7,869 nt of DNA from Ignavibacteriaceae bacterium (GTDB lineage: Bacteria > Bacteroidota > Ignavibacteria > Ignavibacteriales > Ignavibacteriaceae), in NCBI GenBank assembly GCA_031292465.1, contig JARLHB010000280.1:1-7869 (forward strand). The letters run 5' to 3'. A model generated the notes under the pieces. That model was not told where the DNA came from, did no database searches, and saw only the letters and a list, made by a program, of their open reading frames with translations. This document shows, one piece after another, positions 1 to 6,525 of the stretch (its first letter is position 1; every line of letters starts with the position of its first letter). A program made the position numbers and the translations under genes.

Positions 1-931
1 GCTGTGAAAATACTAAATAGAATTGTCCTGAACCGTTATTGTCCCAGCTATTGGAGCCGCTTTCATCAACAACTATTTTACCGTTTTGAAGGGTGAACCA
101 GGGTTGATAGCCCTTTATTGCAACAAGTACTGCTATTTCATCCCAGCTCATTCTTCCGTCTGCATCATCTTTTGACTTGGGTATGCAGAGGCTGAATACA
201 TCTTTAACAGGACTGTTTTTAATGCTTTCGCTTTTAATCAAAGGCAGTCCGCTTTTAATTTTCTCACCAATTTCAAATCCATCAAATAAAACAGGAGCTG
301 ACCAGTTTTCGTAAACTATTTTTGAAGCGGCTGAATCAGAAAAGACATTATATTCTCTGCCGGACGGAAACTTGCCTGCCATGCTTACAAGCAGTTTTAC
401 TTTTTGTTTAATCAATTCTTTACCCGGAAGCGGGGAGTATTCATCCGGGCCTGATGCAAGAAGGTTTGCAAGGTTGGTAAGGAATCCTACAGTTACTATT
501 GTAACGCTTGTATCGGGTTGTGAAGCCAGCACCTTCCTGTAAATGGTTACTGCATCGGGCACATCGTTATTGTTTTTAATGGAATGAGGGTACCTGGCAA
601 GAAGTGTATCTGTCCAGTGTTGCCAGTCCTTTGTTGTTAAGGCATTTCCTTTAGGCACGCCTATAAGCATATCAGGGCGTTTAAAATAAGTATTAAGTAC
701 ATTTATTACACCTGCGACGCCTTCGTACTTTACACTTGCTACAGTAGCAAGAATATTAGCATAACCGCTGTCGGCAAGTGCGTGAAGTTCCGTTATAGCC
801 CCTACATCATCATAATCGCCACCCATATCGGTGTCAAAAATAATCTGAACAGGTTCCTTTAATACACCTTGAGCAAATGACGTATGGATCGATAGTATAA
901 AGACTATAGTAATAGTAAGGAATTGTTTCAT
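1..931 (-). CDS. Exported nucleoside hydrolase (IUNH family), C-terminus cut by window edge
   Basis: My reading of the minus strand from an ATG at 931 stays open for 310 codons to the left edge, so the C-terminus is missing. Residues 1-20 are a signal peptide (hydrophobic core, ending SFA-Q), so the enzyme is probably periplasmic or secreted. Residues 33-45 read DTDMGGDYDDVGA, the Asp cluster that binds Ca2+ and the ribose in inosine/uridine-type nucleoside hydrolases. TVGFLTNLANLL (about 147-158) matches the family's GPLTNLA strand, residues 184-199 (MAGKF...REYNVFSD) match the MGG...EFN region, and SWDEIAVL (262-269) sits where classical members have HDPLAV. The His is replaced by Trp, a variant I recall from Bacteroidota homologues. 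Family knowledge: these enzymes split ribonucleosides into base plus ribose for salvage; the substrate here cannot be read from sequence. It is divergent from the GH2 gene. No clear Shine-Dalgarno precedes the start. Confidence 0.9.
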   Translation of the reverse strand, partial: MKQFLTITIVFILSIHTSFAQGVLKEPVQIIFDTDMGGDYDDVGAITELHALADSGYANILATVASVKYEGVAGVINVLNTYFKRPDMLIGVPKGNALTTKDWQHWTDTLLARYPHSIKNNNDVPDAVTIYRKVLASQPDTSVTIVTVGFLTNLANLLASGPDEYSPLPGKELIKQKVKLLVSMAGKFPSGREYNVFSDSAASKIVYENWSAPVLFDGFEIGEKIKSGLPLIKSESIKNSPVKDVFSLCIPKSKDDADGRMSWDEIAVLVAIKGYQPWFTLQNGKIVVDESGSNSWDNNGSGQFYLVFSQ

Positions 932-1244
932 TTTTATGCTGAAAAAATTAGTAATAAAATATTTTATCATGTTAAGTTCTGTAGTAAAGTTATATTGAAC
1001 CGCGGAAAATTGCAATTAAACAGGTTGCAGGATACCGGACAAATTGCAAAAAGCTGATGTATACAGTTTGCTATAGATGACCCTTATAAATATTTTAACT
1101 GGTAATATTTTACATATATGATAGTGAAACTAAGCTTTTATAACAAATTCTTTCTGAAAAGTAAAAGGGAACAACAGGCTGCCGCAATAAAGCTGCAAAC
1201 TGATTTTTAATTTATTCAACTAACAATATCATTTCAGGTCTAAT
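932..1244. other. Divergent intergenic spacer with no supported gene
   Basis: This 313-bp A+T-rich stretch separates two divergent exported-enzyme genes and must hold both promoters. I see no convincing -33/-7 (TTG, TAnnTTTG) or -35/-10 pair and no long hairpin. A 30-codon reading frame at 1118-1210 (plus strand) lacks a ribosome binding site and recognisable content, so I do not call it. No tRNA-like or repeat sequence was seen here. Confidence 0.5.
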
Positions 1245-3041
1245 ATGAAACAAACATTTATAATACTTGTTCTTATTTGCTGTACACTTACGGCATGGGG
1301 ACAGGTTCCCCGCCCGGAATATCCGCGCCCGCAGTTTGAGCGCAGTGACTGGGTAAACCTTAACGGTTCGTGGTCTTATACATTTGATTTCGGTAATTCC
1401 GGTAAAGAAAGAAATTTACAGGAATCTCAGGGCTTTGATGATAAAATTAATGTGCCTTTCTGCCCGGAAAGCAAGTTATCCGGTGTTGAGCATAAGGATT
1501 TTATTAACAACATATGGTATCAGCGTAAGATAACAATACCTGCCGACTGGAAGGGCAAAAACGTACTATTGAACTTCGGCGCTGTTTATTATTTAGCCGA
1601 AGTATATATTGATGGAAAGTTTGTCGGACGGCATTTCGGCGGGACCATATCATTCCAATTCGATATAACCCCATTTGTTACTCCAGGAAAGGAACATAAT
1701 CTTGTAGTATATGTAAATGACAATCTCCGTTCAGGGAAGCTTCCTTCAGGCAAGCAGTGTTTCAGATTTTATAACGAGACCTGCATGTATACGCGTACAA
1801 CCGGCATCTGGCAGACAGTATGGATGGAAGCTGTTTCTCCCAACGGCTTAAAATCCACACGTGTTGAAACAGACATAGATCAACAACAAGTGGTAATTTA
1901 TCCAACTTTCTTCAATGAAAGCAGTTCCAACAAGTTAAAAGTAACCTTGAAAGATAACGGTACTGTTGTTTCGGAGAAAACAATTACGACAAGCAACAAT
2001 TCGGTTTGTGTTCTGCCGGTTGAACGTGTAAAGACATGGGCTCCCGAACATCCTTTCCTGTATGATTTAACTTATGAAGTTCTGGATAAGGATAATAATG
2101 TTATAGACAAGATAAACTCTTATACGGGAATGCGTAAAATTTCTATTGAAGGAAACCGCATTTTCTTAAATAACCAGCCTTATTATTTAAGGCTCGTACT
2201 GGATCAGGGCTTTTATCCAGACGGTGTATGGACAGCTCCTTCAGATGCAGACCTTAAAAAAGATATTGAACTTTCACAGGAAGCAGGATTCAACGGCGCA
2301 AGGCTTCATCAGAAAGTTTTTGAAGAGCGCTTCCATTACTGGGCAGACAAGCTGGGTTATTTGACCTGGGGCGAGTTTTCAAGCTGGGGCAGCGATTTTA
2401 ATAATATCGAAGCTGCCCGTAACTTTATTTCCGAATGGACTGAAGTTGTATTACGCGACCGTAATTATCCTTCTATTATTGCATGGACTCCGTTTAATGA
2501 AAGCTGGGACAATAACAGCATAGACCAGTACCCGCGCTTTGTTCAGGATATTTATAAGGTTACAAAAGGGATTGACCCTACAAGGCCTATGAATGATGCA
2601 AGCGGCGGTTCCCACGTTATTACAGATATTTATACAGTTCATAATTATGAACAGGATCCGGCTAAATTGAGCGAGGTACTTACTCCGGATGCAAACGGAA
2701 AGTTATTTTCAAATGATAATTACCGTTTTGCACAATATCAGGGGCAGCCTTATATAATTGACGAATTTGGCGGCATTAAATGGATACCTACAGAAAAAGA
2801 TAAGAATAGTGATATTTCATGGGGCTATGGCGAGCCTCCAAAAACATTGGAGCAATACTACAGCCGCCTTGAAGGACAGGTAAATGCAATATTAAGCCAT
2901 CCTACCGTATGGGGTTACTGCTTTACTCAGTTAACAGATGTTCAACAGGAACAGAACGGCATTTATTTGTTCAGCCGTGCTAAAAAATTTGATATGGACA
3001 GGATACATAAAATATTCAGTAAAAATCCAACATTCAAATAA
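1245..3041 (+). CDS. Secreted glycoside hydrolase family 2 enzyme (beta-glycosidase type)
   Basis: This is a 598-residue exported glycosidase. Residues 1-20 form a signal peptide ending AWG-Q. Residues about 30-200 are the GH2 sugar-binding jelly-roll domain (WVNLNGSWSYTFD at 36-48, the IWYQRKITIP strand, GKNVLLNFGAVYYLAEVYIDG). Residues about 200-300 are the immunoglobulin-like domain, ending TGMRKISIEGN. The rest is a TIM barrel with GFNGARLHQ (348-356) and NYPSIIAWTPFNESW (407-421), giving E419 as acid/base. IIDEFGG (504-510) gives E507 as the likely nucleophile. Both catalytic glutamates are present and the three-domain core is complete; it lacks the extra C-terminal domains of larger beta-galactosidases. 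The substrate (galactoside, glucuronide, mannoside or other) cannot be decided by eye. There is no strong Shine-Dalgarno sequence. A hairpin terminator follows at 3076-3110, so it is probably monocistronic. Confidence 0.93.
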   Translation: MKQTFIILVLICCTLTAWGQVPRPEYPRPQFERSDWVNLNGSWSYTFDFGNSGKERNLQESQGFDDKINVPFCPESKLSGVEHKDFINNIWYQRKITIPADWKGKNVLLNFGAVYYLAEVYIDGKFVGRHFGGTISFQFDITPFVTPGKEHNLVVYVNDNLRSGKLPSGKQCFRFYNETCMYTRTTGIWQTVWMEAVSPNGLKSTRVETDIDQQQVVIYPTFFNESSSNKLKVTLKDNGTVVSEKTITTSNNSVCVLPVERVKTWAPEHPFLYDLTYEVLDKDNNVIDKINSYTGMRKISIEGNRIFLNNQPYYLRLVLDQGFYPDGVWTAPSDADLKKDIELSQEAGFNGARLHQKVFEERFHYWADKLGYLTWGEFSSWGSDFNNIEAARNFISEWTEVVLRDRNYPSIIAWTPFNESWDNNSIDQYPRFVQDIYKVTKGIDPTRPMNDASGGSHVITDIYTVHNYEQDPAKLSEVLTPDANGKLFSNDNYRFAQYQGQPYIIDEFGGIKWIPTEKDKNSDISWGYGEPPKTLEQYYSRLEGQVNAILSHPTVWGYCFTQLTDVQQEQNGIYLFSRAKKFDMDRIHKIFSKNPTFK

Positions 3042-3075
3042 TCTAAGTTCCTATAAATAAACCTGAGATTTATAG

Positions 3076-3110
3076 CAATGACATCTTCAATAAGATGTCA
3101 TTGTTTTTTT
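3076..3110 (+). terminator. Rho-independent terminator after the GH2 gene
   Basis: A perfect 12-bp stem (CAATGACATCTT at 3076-3087 and AAGATGTCATTG at 3092-3103) with loop CAAT is followed directly by seven T residues. It lies 34 bp past the GH2 stop codon. Confidence 0.92.
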
Positions 3111-3291
3111 ATTGTCTTACCATTTAATAAAAATATTATTTAAATTTAACACTACATTTGCTGAATAAATATGTACTATACATCAGGGAGATGTTAGGAG
3201 GGCGAAAAAGAATAACTTCAAAATTGATTTACCTAATTGCAGTCCCAAAAGGATGATAAGTTTTTTATTTTAATTTAATGGAGGACTAATT

Positions 3292-3561
3292 ATGACATTC
3301 CAGGTTAAAGTAAAAGTTAAGGCTGACACCATAAAAGAATTTGCCAAAAAGCTGATGAAGAACCAGCTTGACAGGTCAGCAATCGTTAGCGAGACATATT
3401 GTGAAAAGGATGATCCTTCAACAGGGATAAGTTTCTGGCAGGCAGGCAGCAAAGAGGAATTTGAAAGAAAGTTTTCCGCATGGGAGCCTTATTATGAAAA
3501 TATTGAAATAAAGGAAGTAATAACGGCAAAGGAAGCAATGCTTATGTTATTCAACAAGTAA
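3292..3561 (+). CDS. Small soluble protein, possible ferredoxin-like alpha/beta fold, unknown function
   Basis: This is an 89-residue protein without signal peptide or membrane segment, so it is cytoplasmic. The start is well supported: GGAGGA at 3280-3285 lies six bases before the ATG, one of the best ribosome binding sites in the window. The pattern of a beta strand (FQVKVKVK, 3-10), a helix (TIKEFAKKLMKNQL), a strand (AIVSETYCEKDD), a strand (GISFWQAG), a helix (SKEEFERKFSAWEPYY) and a final strand (IEIKEVIT) suggests a beta-alpha-beta-beta-alpha-beta arrangement like the dimeric alpha/beta-barrel (ABM/EthD/YciI-like) proteins. That fold assignment is inference from hydrophobic patterning. 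I do not recognise a named family or catalytic site. A terminator upstream and a REP array downstream isolate it from neighbouring genes. Confidence 0.8.
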   Translation: MTFQVKVKVKADTIKEFAKKLMKNQLDRSAIVSETYCEKDDPSTGISFWQAGSKEEFERKFSAWEPYYENIEIKEVITAKEAMLMLFNK

Positions 3562-3570
3562 TAACATTTT

Positions 3571-3662
3571 TGTACAGCGAATCGCCGATTCGCTTCTCGT
3601 TTTTCTTGAATTGTGGAAATGATGAGGTTACAAAATGTCGAAACAGCGTTTCGACTTACAAA
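3571..3662. repeat. REP double-hairpin repeat, copy 1
   Basis: This 92-bp unit lies 9 bp past the preceding stop codon. It holds two palindromes: hairpin A at 3576-3594 (AGCGAATC, loop GCC, GATTCGCT) and hairpin B at 3637-3655 (GTCGAAAC, loop AGC, GTTTCGAC). TGTAC abuts the foot of hairpin A, and the right edge is TTACAAA. It matches copy 3 at 89 of 92 positions by my alignment. Two inverted hairpins with a conserved short motif at their outer feet resemble a BIME built of two REPs, the DNA substrate class of RAYT transposases. It could also act as a transcript-end stabiliser for the upstream gene. Confidence 0.9.
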
Positions 3663-3668
3663 GGCAAA

Positions 3669-3779
3669 TGTACAGCGAATCGCTGATTCGCTTTTTGTTT
3701 TTCTTGTATTGTGAGAATGTTAAGGTTGCGAAATGTTGAAACAGCGCCTACCTACCGAAAGCAGGTTTCAACGTACAAA
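3669..3779. repeat. REP double-hairpin repeat, copy 2, with enlarged loop
   Basis: A diverged copy in direct orientation, 6 bp after copy 1. Hairpin A (3674-3692) is intact with loop GCT. Hairpin B keeps its stem as GTTGAAAC (3735-3742) and GTTTCAAC (3765-3772). This differs from the other copies by a C-G to T-A pair exchange that preserves pairing, and its loop has grown from 3 to 22 nt by insertion of a segment containing CCTACCTACCGAAAGCAG. The unit ends GTACAAA, mirror of the TGTAC at its left edge. It sits 14 bp upstream of the transposase start, so it probably lies in or just before its leader. Confidence 0.87.
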
Positions 3780-3793
3780 ATACAAAAGGCAGA

Positions 3794-4228
3794 ATGAAAT
3801 ATAAAACTTTTTATAAAAGAAATTTACCTCATTTCCAGCCACTGGATTATCCATACTTTGTTACATTCAGGTTGTATAATTCTTTGCCGATGGAAATAAT
3901 AATTGAAATGCAGAATAAAAATGAAAGAGAATTAAAACGAATTGCCGGAATAAATAATGTTACTGAAAAGAGAAATGCATATAATGAATATCAGAAAGAA
4001 TATTTTGAAATATTTGATGATTTATTGAGTAAAACAATATTTGGTCCTACATGGCTTGGTGAAGAAGAAGTTGCAAATATTATAAAAGAAGCAATACATT
4101 TCAGAGATGGTAAAGAGTATGAATTAATTGCATATACAATTATGTCTAATCATATTCATATAGTATTTATTCCTCTTGTACAGCGAATCGCCGATTCGCT
4201 TCTTGTTTTTCCTGAATTGTGGAAATGA
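3794..4228 (+). pseudogene. REP-associated tyrosine transposase (RAYT, HUH/Y1 family), truncated by its own repeat
   Basis: The 144-residue frame starts like RAYT proteins: residues 11-27 (LPHF...YFVTFRL), a charged helical region, WLGEEEVANIIKEAIHFRDGKEY, then the HUH motif in IMSNHIHIVF (116-125; His120 and His122), which binds the catalytic metal. Normal family members run on for roughly 50 or more residues with the nucleophilic tyrosine and a GxFWQ.E.YDH block. Here the frame enters repeat copy 3 after about residue 128, so residues 129-144 (VQRIADSLLVFPELWK) are repeat-encoded and a TGA ends it. No C-terminal half is found before the next gene. It is therefore expected to lack strand-transfer activity, though the N-terminal part could still fold or bind DNA. 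Start: ATG preceded by AAAAGG. Flanking repeat copies on both sides identify the likely cognate element. Confidence 0.88.
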
Positions 4229-4268
4229 TGAGGTTACAAAATGTCGAAACAGCGTTTCGACGTACAAA
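4177..4268. repeat. REP double-hairpin repeat, copy 3, inside and beyond the transposase reading frame
   Basis: This 92-bp unit is nearly identical to copy 1 (three differences). Hairpin A is at 4182-4200 and hairpin B at 4243-4261 with a perfect GTCGAAAC/GTTTCGAC stem. The left edge TGTACA and right edge GTACAAA form inverted termini. Its first 52 bp are translated as the tail of the RAYT frame; another frame of the repeat stays open across the whole unit. It ends 21 bp before the alpha/beta hydrolase start, so it forms that gene's 5' leader or promoter region. Confidence 0.9.
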
Positions 4269-4289
4269 TATTAAAGCGAAAGGGCTAAA

Positions 4290-4958
4290 ATGGAAATAGA
4301 GAAAATTAGTAAAATTGGGGGCATATCTGTCCCGACTTTTAAAATAACTCCGGCTGAATACAATGGGATTGTACTTAATATACATGGTTACGGTGGCAAT
4401 AAAGAGGAAATGCTTGGATTAAGCCAGCATATTTCGGAGTATGGATTTCTTACTTACACAATCGATATGCCCGGGCATGGTGAAAACGAAAAATTATTTG
4501 ATGAAAATACTTTAGATGAAATTAAACAAATAGCGGATCTTATTAAAGAAAACGGAAAGAAGCTTGTTGTAATAGGGCATTCATTAGGCGGGCGTTATGC
4601 TTTATTATGCGACTGCGATTATGCTATAGGATTGTCTCCTGCGTTAAATAAAGAATTCAGCAAACAAACACAGGATATAATTACTAATCTTAGAAGTTAT
4701 AGAGTAAATGAAAAATATGCAGGGATTAACTTCGATATACTAAGAAATATCCCTGCCTGCATATCTAAGGCTGAAAATACAAAAATATTAATCGGTTCCA
4801 GGGATGTACCGGAAATTATACAGGTATGTGAAGAATATAAAGCGTACGGTTATGATGTAGTTAAAATGGAAAATGTACTGCATAGTGATATCTTTAATAG
4901 CAATAAAACTTTTAAGATTATAACAGATACCATTCAAAAATGGTTTAATAAAAATTGA
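4290..4958 (+). CDS. Alpha/beta hydrolase (serine esterase/lipase-like fold)
   Basis: A 222-residue cytoplasmic protein with no signal peptide. IVLNIHGYGGNKEE (27-40) carries the HG oxyanion-hole motif. YTIDMPGHGEN (56-66) is the strand-turn typical of the fold. VVIGHSLGGRYAL (93-105) is the nucleophile elbow with Ser98. ILIGSRDVPEI (166-176) supplies the acid Asp172, and ENVLHSDIF (194-202) supplies His198. The full Ser-Asp-His triad is thus present in canonical order. The cap between strands 6 and 7 is short (about 115-160). Substrate is unknown; close fold relatives include acylglycerol lipases, carboxylesterases and dienelactone hydrolases. Start: ATG with a weak AAAGGG 9 bp before it. 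It begins 21 bp after a REP copy, so its transcription probably reads through or starts in the REP region. The next gene follows after 43 bp. Confidence 0.88.
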   Translation: MEIEKISKIGGISVPTFKITPAEYNGIVLNIHGYGGNKEEMLGLSQHISEYGFLTYTIDMPGHGENEKLFDENTLDEIKQIADLIKENGKKLVVIGHSLGGRYALLCDCDYAIGLSPALNKEFSKQTQDIITNLRSYRVNEKYAGINFDILRNIPACISKAENTKILIGSRDVPEIIQVCEEYKAYGYDVVKMENVLHSDIFNSNKTFKIITDTIQKWFNKN

Positions 4959-5001
4959 ATTAATTTTAATTCGGATATTACCAGAAATAAAAAAGAGTCG
5001 T

Positions 5002-5633
5002 ATGAAAATTGCCATTTTACTTTTCGATAACTACACTGCATTGGATGTTGTAGGCCCTTATGAAGTATTATCCAATATCCCCGGTGCAAAAATTTATTTT
5101 GTCGCAGAAAAACCCGGCTTATATAAAAACAGCAAAGGGATACAAATATCCGCTGATTACTCTTTAACTGATATTGAGGACCCTGAAATTCTTGTTATTC
5201 CGGGGGGATTCGGGATTGACTCAATCCTTAATAACCAGGAGATACTTAAATGGATTAATACTGTCCACAAGCAAAGCCAATGGACAACATCCGTATGTTC
5301 AGGCGCACTGCTGTTGGCTGAGGCAGGTATATTAAATGGGCGCAAAGTACAACACATTGGAACCGTGTTGAGCAGCTAAAAAAATATCCTGTGGAATTTG
5401 TAAATGAACGTTACGTTAGAGACGGCAAAATAATAACTTCAGCGGGTGTATCGGCTGGTATTGATATGGCGCTCTATTTAACCAGTCTTGCATTTAACGC
5501 TAAGCTTGCACAGATAATTCAACTTTCAATAGAGTATGACCCTCAGCCACCATTTAATTCAGGCTCGCCTAAAAAAGCGCCTAAAGAAATTATGGATATT
5601 TGGATGAAGATGAAAACTGCCGGCGTGAAATGA
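5002..5633 (+). pseudogene. DJ-1/PfpI family, isonitrile-hydratase-like protein, frameshifted
   Basis: Two frames encode one protein. Frame 1 from ATG 5002 gives a DJ-1/PfpI N-terminus: FDNYTALDVVGPYEVL with Asp15 and Glu21, LVIPGGFGID (64-73), and the nucleophile elbow SVCSGALLLAEAGILNGRK with Cys99. It then goes out of frame after codon 115 and stops at 5377-5379. From 5349 another frame reads TTHWNRVEQL and continues through ITSAGVSAGIDMALYL and IEYDPQPPFNSGSPKKAP to the TGA at 5631-5633. The family motif is KATTHW, so the break is explained by one missing base beside 5347/5348 (a GNT alanine codon). Repaired length would be about 210 residues, normal for cyclohexyl-isocyanide hydratase-like members. 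All expected motifs survive, so this is either a very recent mutation or a sequencing error. AAGAG precedes the start. It is likely co-transcribed with the hydrolase upstream. Confidence 0.88.
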
Positions 5634-5672
5634 GTTGTCCGTAATCTTTTATTTCCGGATAGGATAGATTTT

Positions 5673-6320
5673 TCAGTCTTTCTCACAACTACATGTAAAA
5701 CTGCTGCCGGATGATTTTTCGAATGATTCTTTCCCTTCCCTAAAGGAATAATAAGCTATTCCAAGTGATCCCAAAATGTCTATATAACCAATTTTAAAGA
5801 ACATGTACAGCAGGCTTGAAGAAAGCAGAATTAATGATAGGTTAAAACATACTTTTGAACATTCTGCGTCTGCAATTATAGCCTCGGAGTTAAGCTGTTT
5901 CCCGACTTTCAACTTAGAATTCATTAAGAAATACATTGCAACAATAGAAACAGAAGAGATAATTATACCCGGCAGGGTTGTATCCGGTTTTGCACCTCTT
6001 ATTACATTTAAGATTGAACCGAGTATAAGGCCGGCAGTTAAAATATAAAAACCGGTACCGGTTATCTTAAGAGCTAATTTTTCAACTTTATCCCTGTGTG
6101 TTACATCTGAAAATTTCATACGTATAATCATATGTGCAACACCTATGCCGGAAAGGACTTCCACAAAACTGTCTATACCAAATCCAAGTAGGGATAGAGC
6201 TCCATCTGCCGTACCAAAGAATACCGATACTCCGCCTTCAACTAAATTATATCCTATAGTTACAAAGCTTAGTATTAAAGCAGTATTCAAAAGCGCTTTG
6301 TTATTTCCGGTCAAATTCAA
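5673..6320 (-). CDS. CDF-like (cation diffusion facilitator related) membrane transporter
   Basis: A 215-residue membrane protein with six hydrophobic segments (about 10-35, 41-66, 84-107, 116-133, 155-175, 178-192), the layout of the CDF transmembrane domain. It lacks the cytoplasmic C-terminal metal-binding domain, as in compact members of the cation-transporter group. The TM2 motif GFGIDSFVEVLSG (46-58) places Asp50 and Glu54 where CDF proteins have a D/HxxxD metal site. In TM5 the usual HxxxD is replaced by ADAECSKVC (150-158) with two Cys; I recall ADxxCTxxC in related proteins. The C-terminus ends with a short TCSC motif. Metal and direction are unknown. The first codon at 6320 is TTG. 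AGGA lies one base from it but seven bases from a second in-frame TTG at 6314, so initiation at 6314 is at least as likely. No in-frame ATG exists upstream of the conserved region. It converges on the PfpI-like gene. Confidence 0.83.
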   Translation of the reverse strand: MNLTGNNKALLNTALILSFVTIGYNLVEGGVSVFFGTADGALSLLGFGIDSFVEVLSGIGVAHMIIRMKFSDVTHRDKVEKLALKITGTGFYILTAGLILGSILNVIRGAKPDTTLPGIIISSVSIVAMYFLMNSKLKVGKQLNSEAIIADAECSKVCFNLSLILLSSSLLYMFFKIGYIDILGSLGIAYYSFREGKESFEKSSGSSFTCSCEKD

Positions 6321-6525
6321 GTCCTGTTTTTTGTTAATTAATTTACGGTTAAATAATTAGAAGCAATCTTATTCTTGTCACAATTTAGCATTTAAAACAA
6401 AGTATTTTTATTTTAGCACTCCTGATAGAGTAAAATTATGCAGGTGAATTTATATTTATCTGTCTGAATAAATAAAAATTTAAATAACTAATTATCAAGT
6501 AAATATAAAAGGAGCAAAAAAAACA

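Noticed and set aside
1118..1210. 30-codon plus-strand frame in the spacer before the GH2 gene
   Set aside because: No Shine-Dalgarno sequence and no recognisable motif; a frame this short is expected by chance.
3191..3256. 21-codon frame after CAGGGAG, upstream of the 89-residue gene
   Set aside because: The GGGAG abuts the ATG with no spacing, and the peptide has no feature to support it. It could be a leader peptide but nothing here shows attenuation.
3571..3779. Direct repeats that might be read as a CRISPR array
   Set aside because: Only two adjacent units separated by 6 bp, each containing two palindromes, with no regular spacers and no cas gene. They fit REP/BIME elements beside a RAYT.
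5347..5391. Programmed ribosomal frameshift in the PfpI-like gene at the A7 run
   Set aside because: The A run lies after the frame-1 stop codon, and slipping there would leave VQHIGTVLSS in place of the conserved ATTHWNRVEQL. The family motif shows the shift lies at 5347/5348.
5634..5672. Bidirectional terminator between the converging PfpI-like and transporter genes
   Set aside because: TCCG and CGGA can pair over only 4 bp across a long loop, with no proper T-run; too weak to call.
5803..6360. Plus-strand open frames opposite the transporter (5803-6048 and 6145-6360)
   Set aside because: They are antisense to a membrane protein with clear family features, lack ribosome binding sites and show no recognisable protein character.
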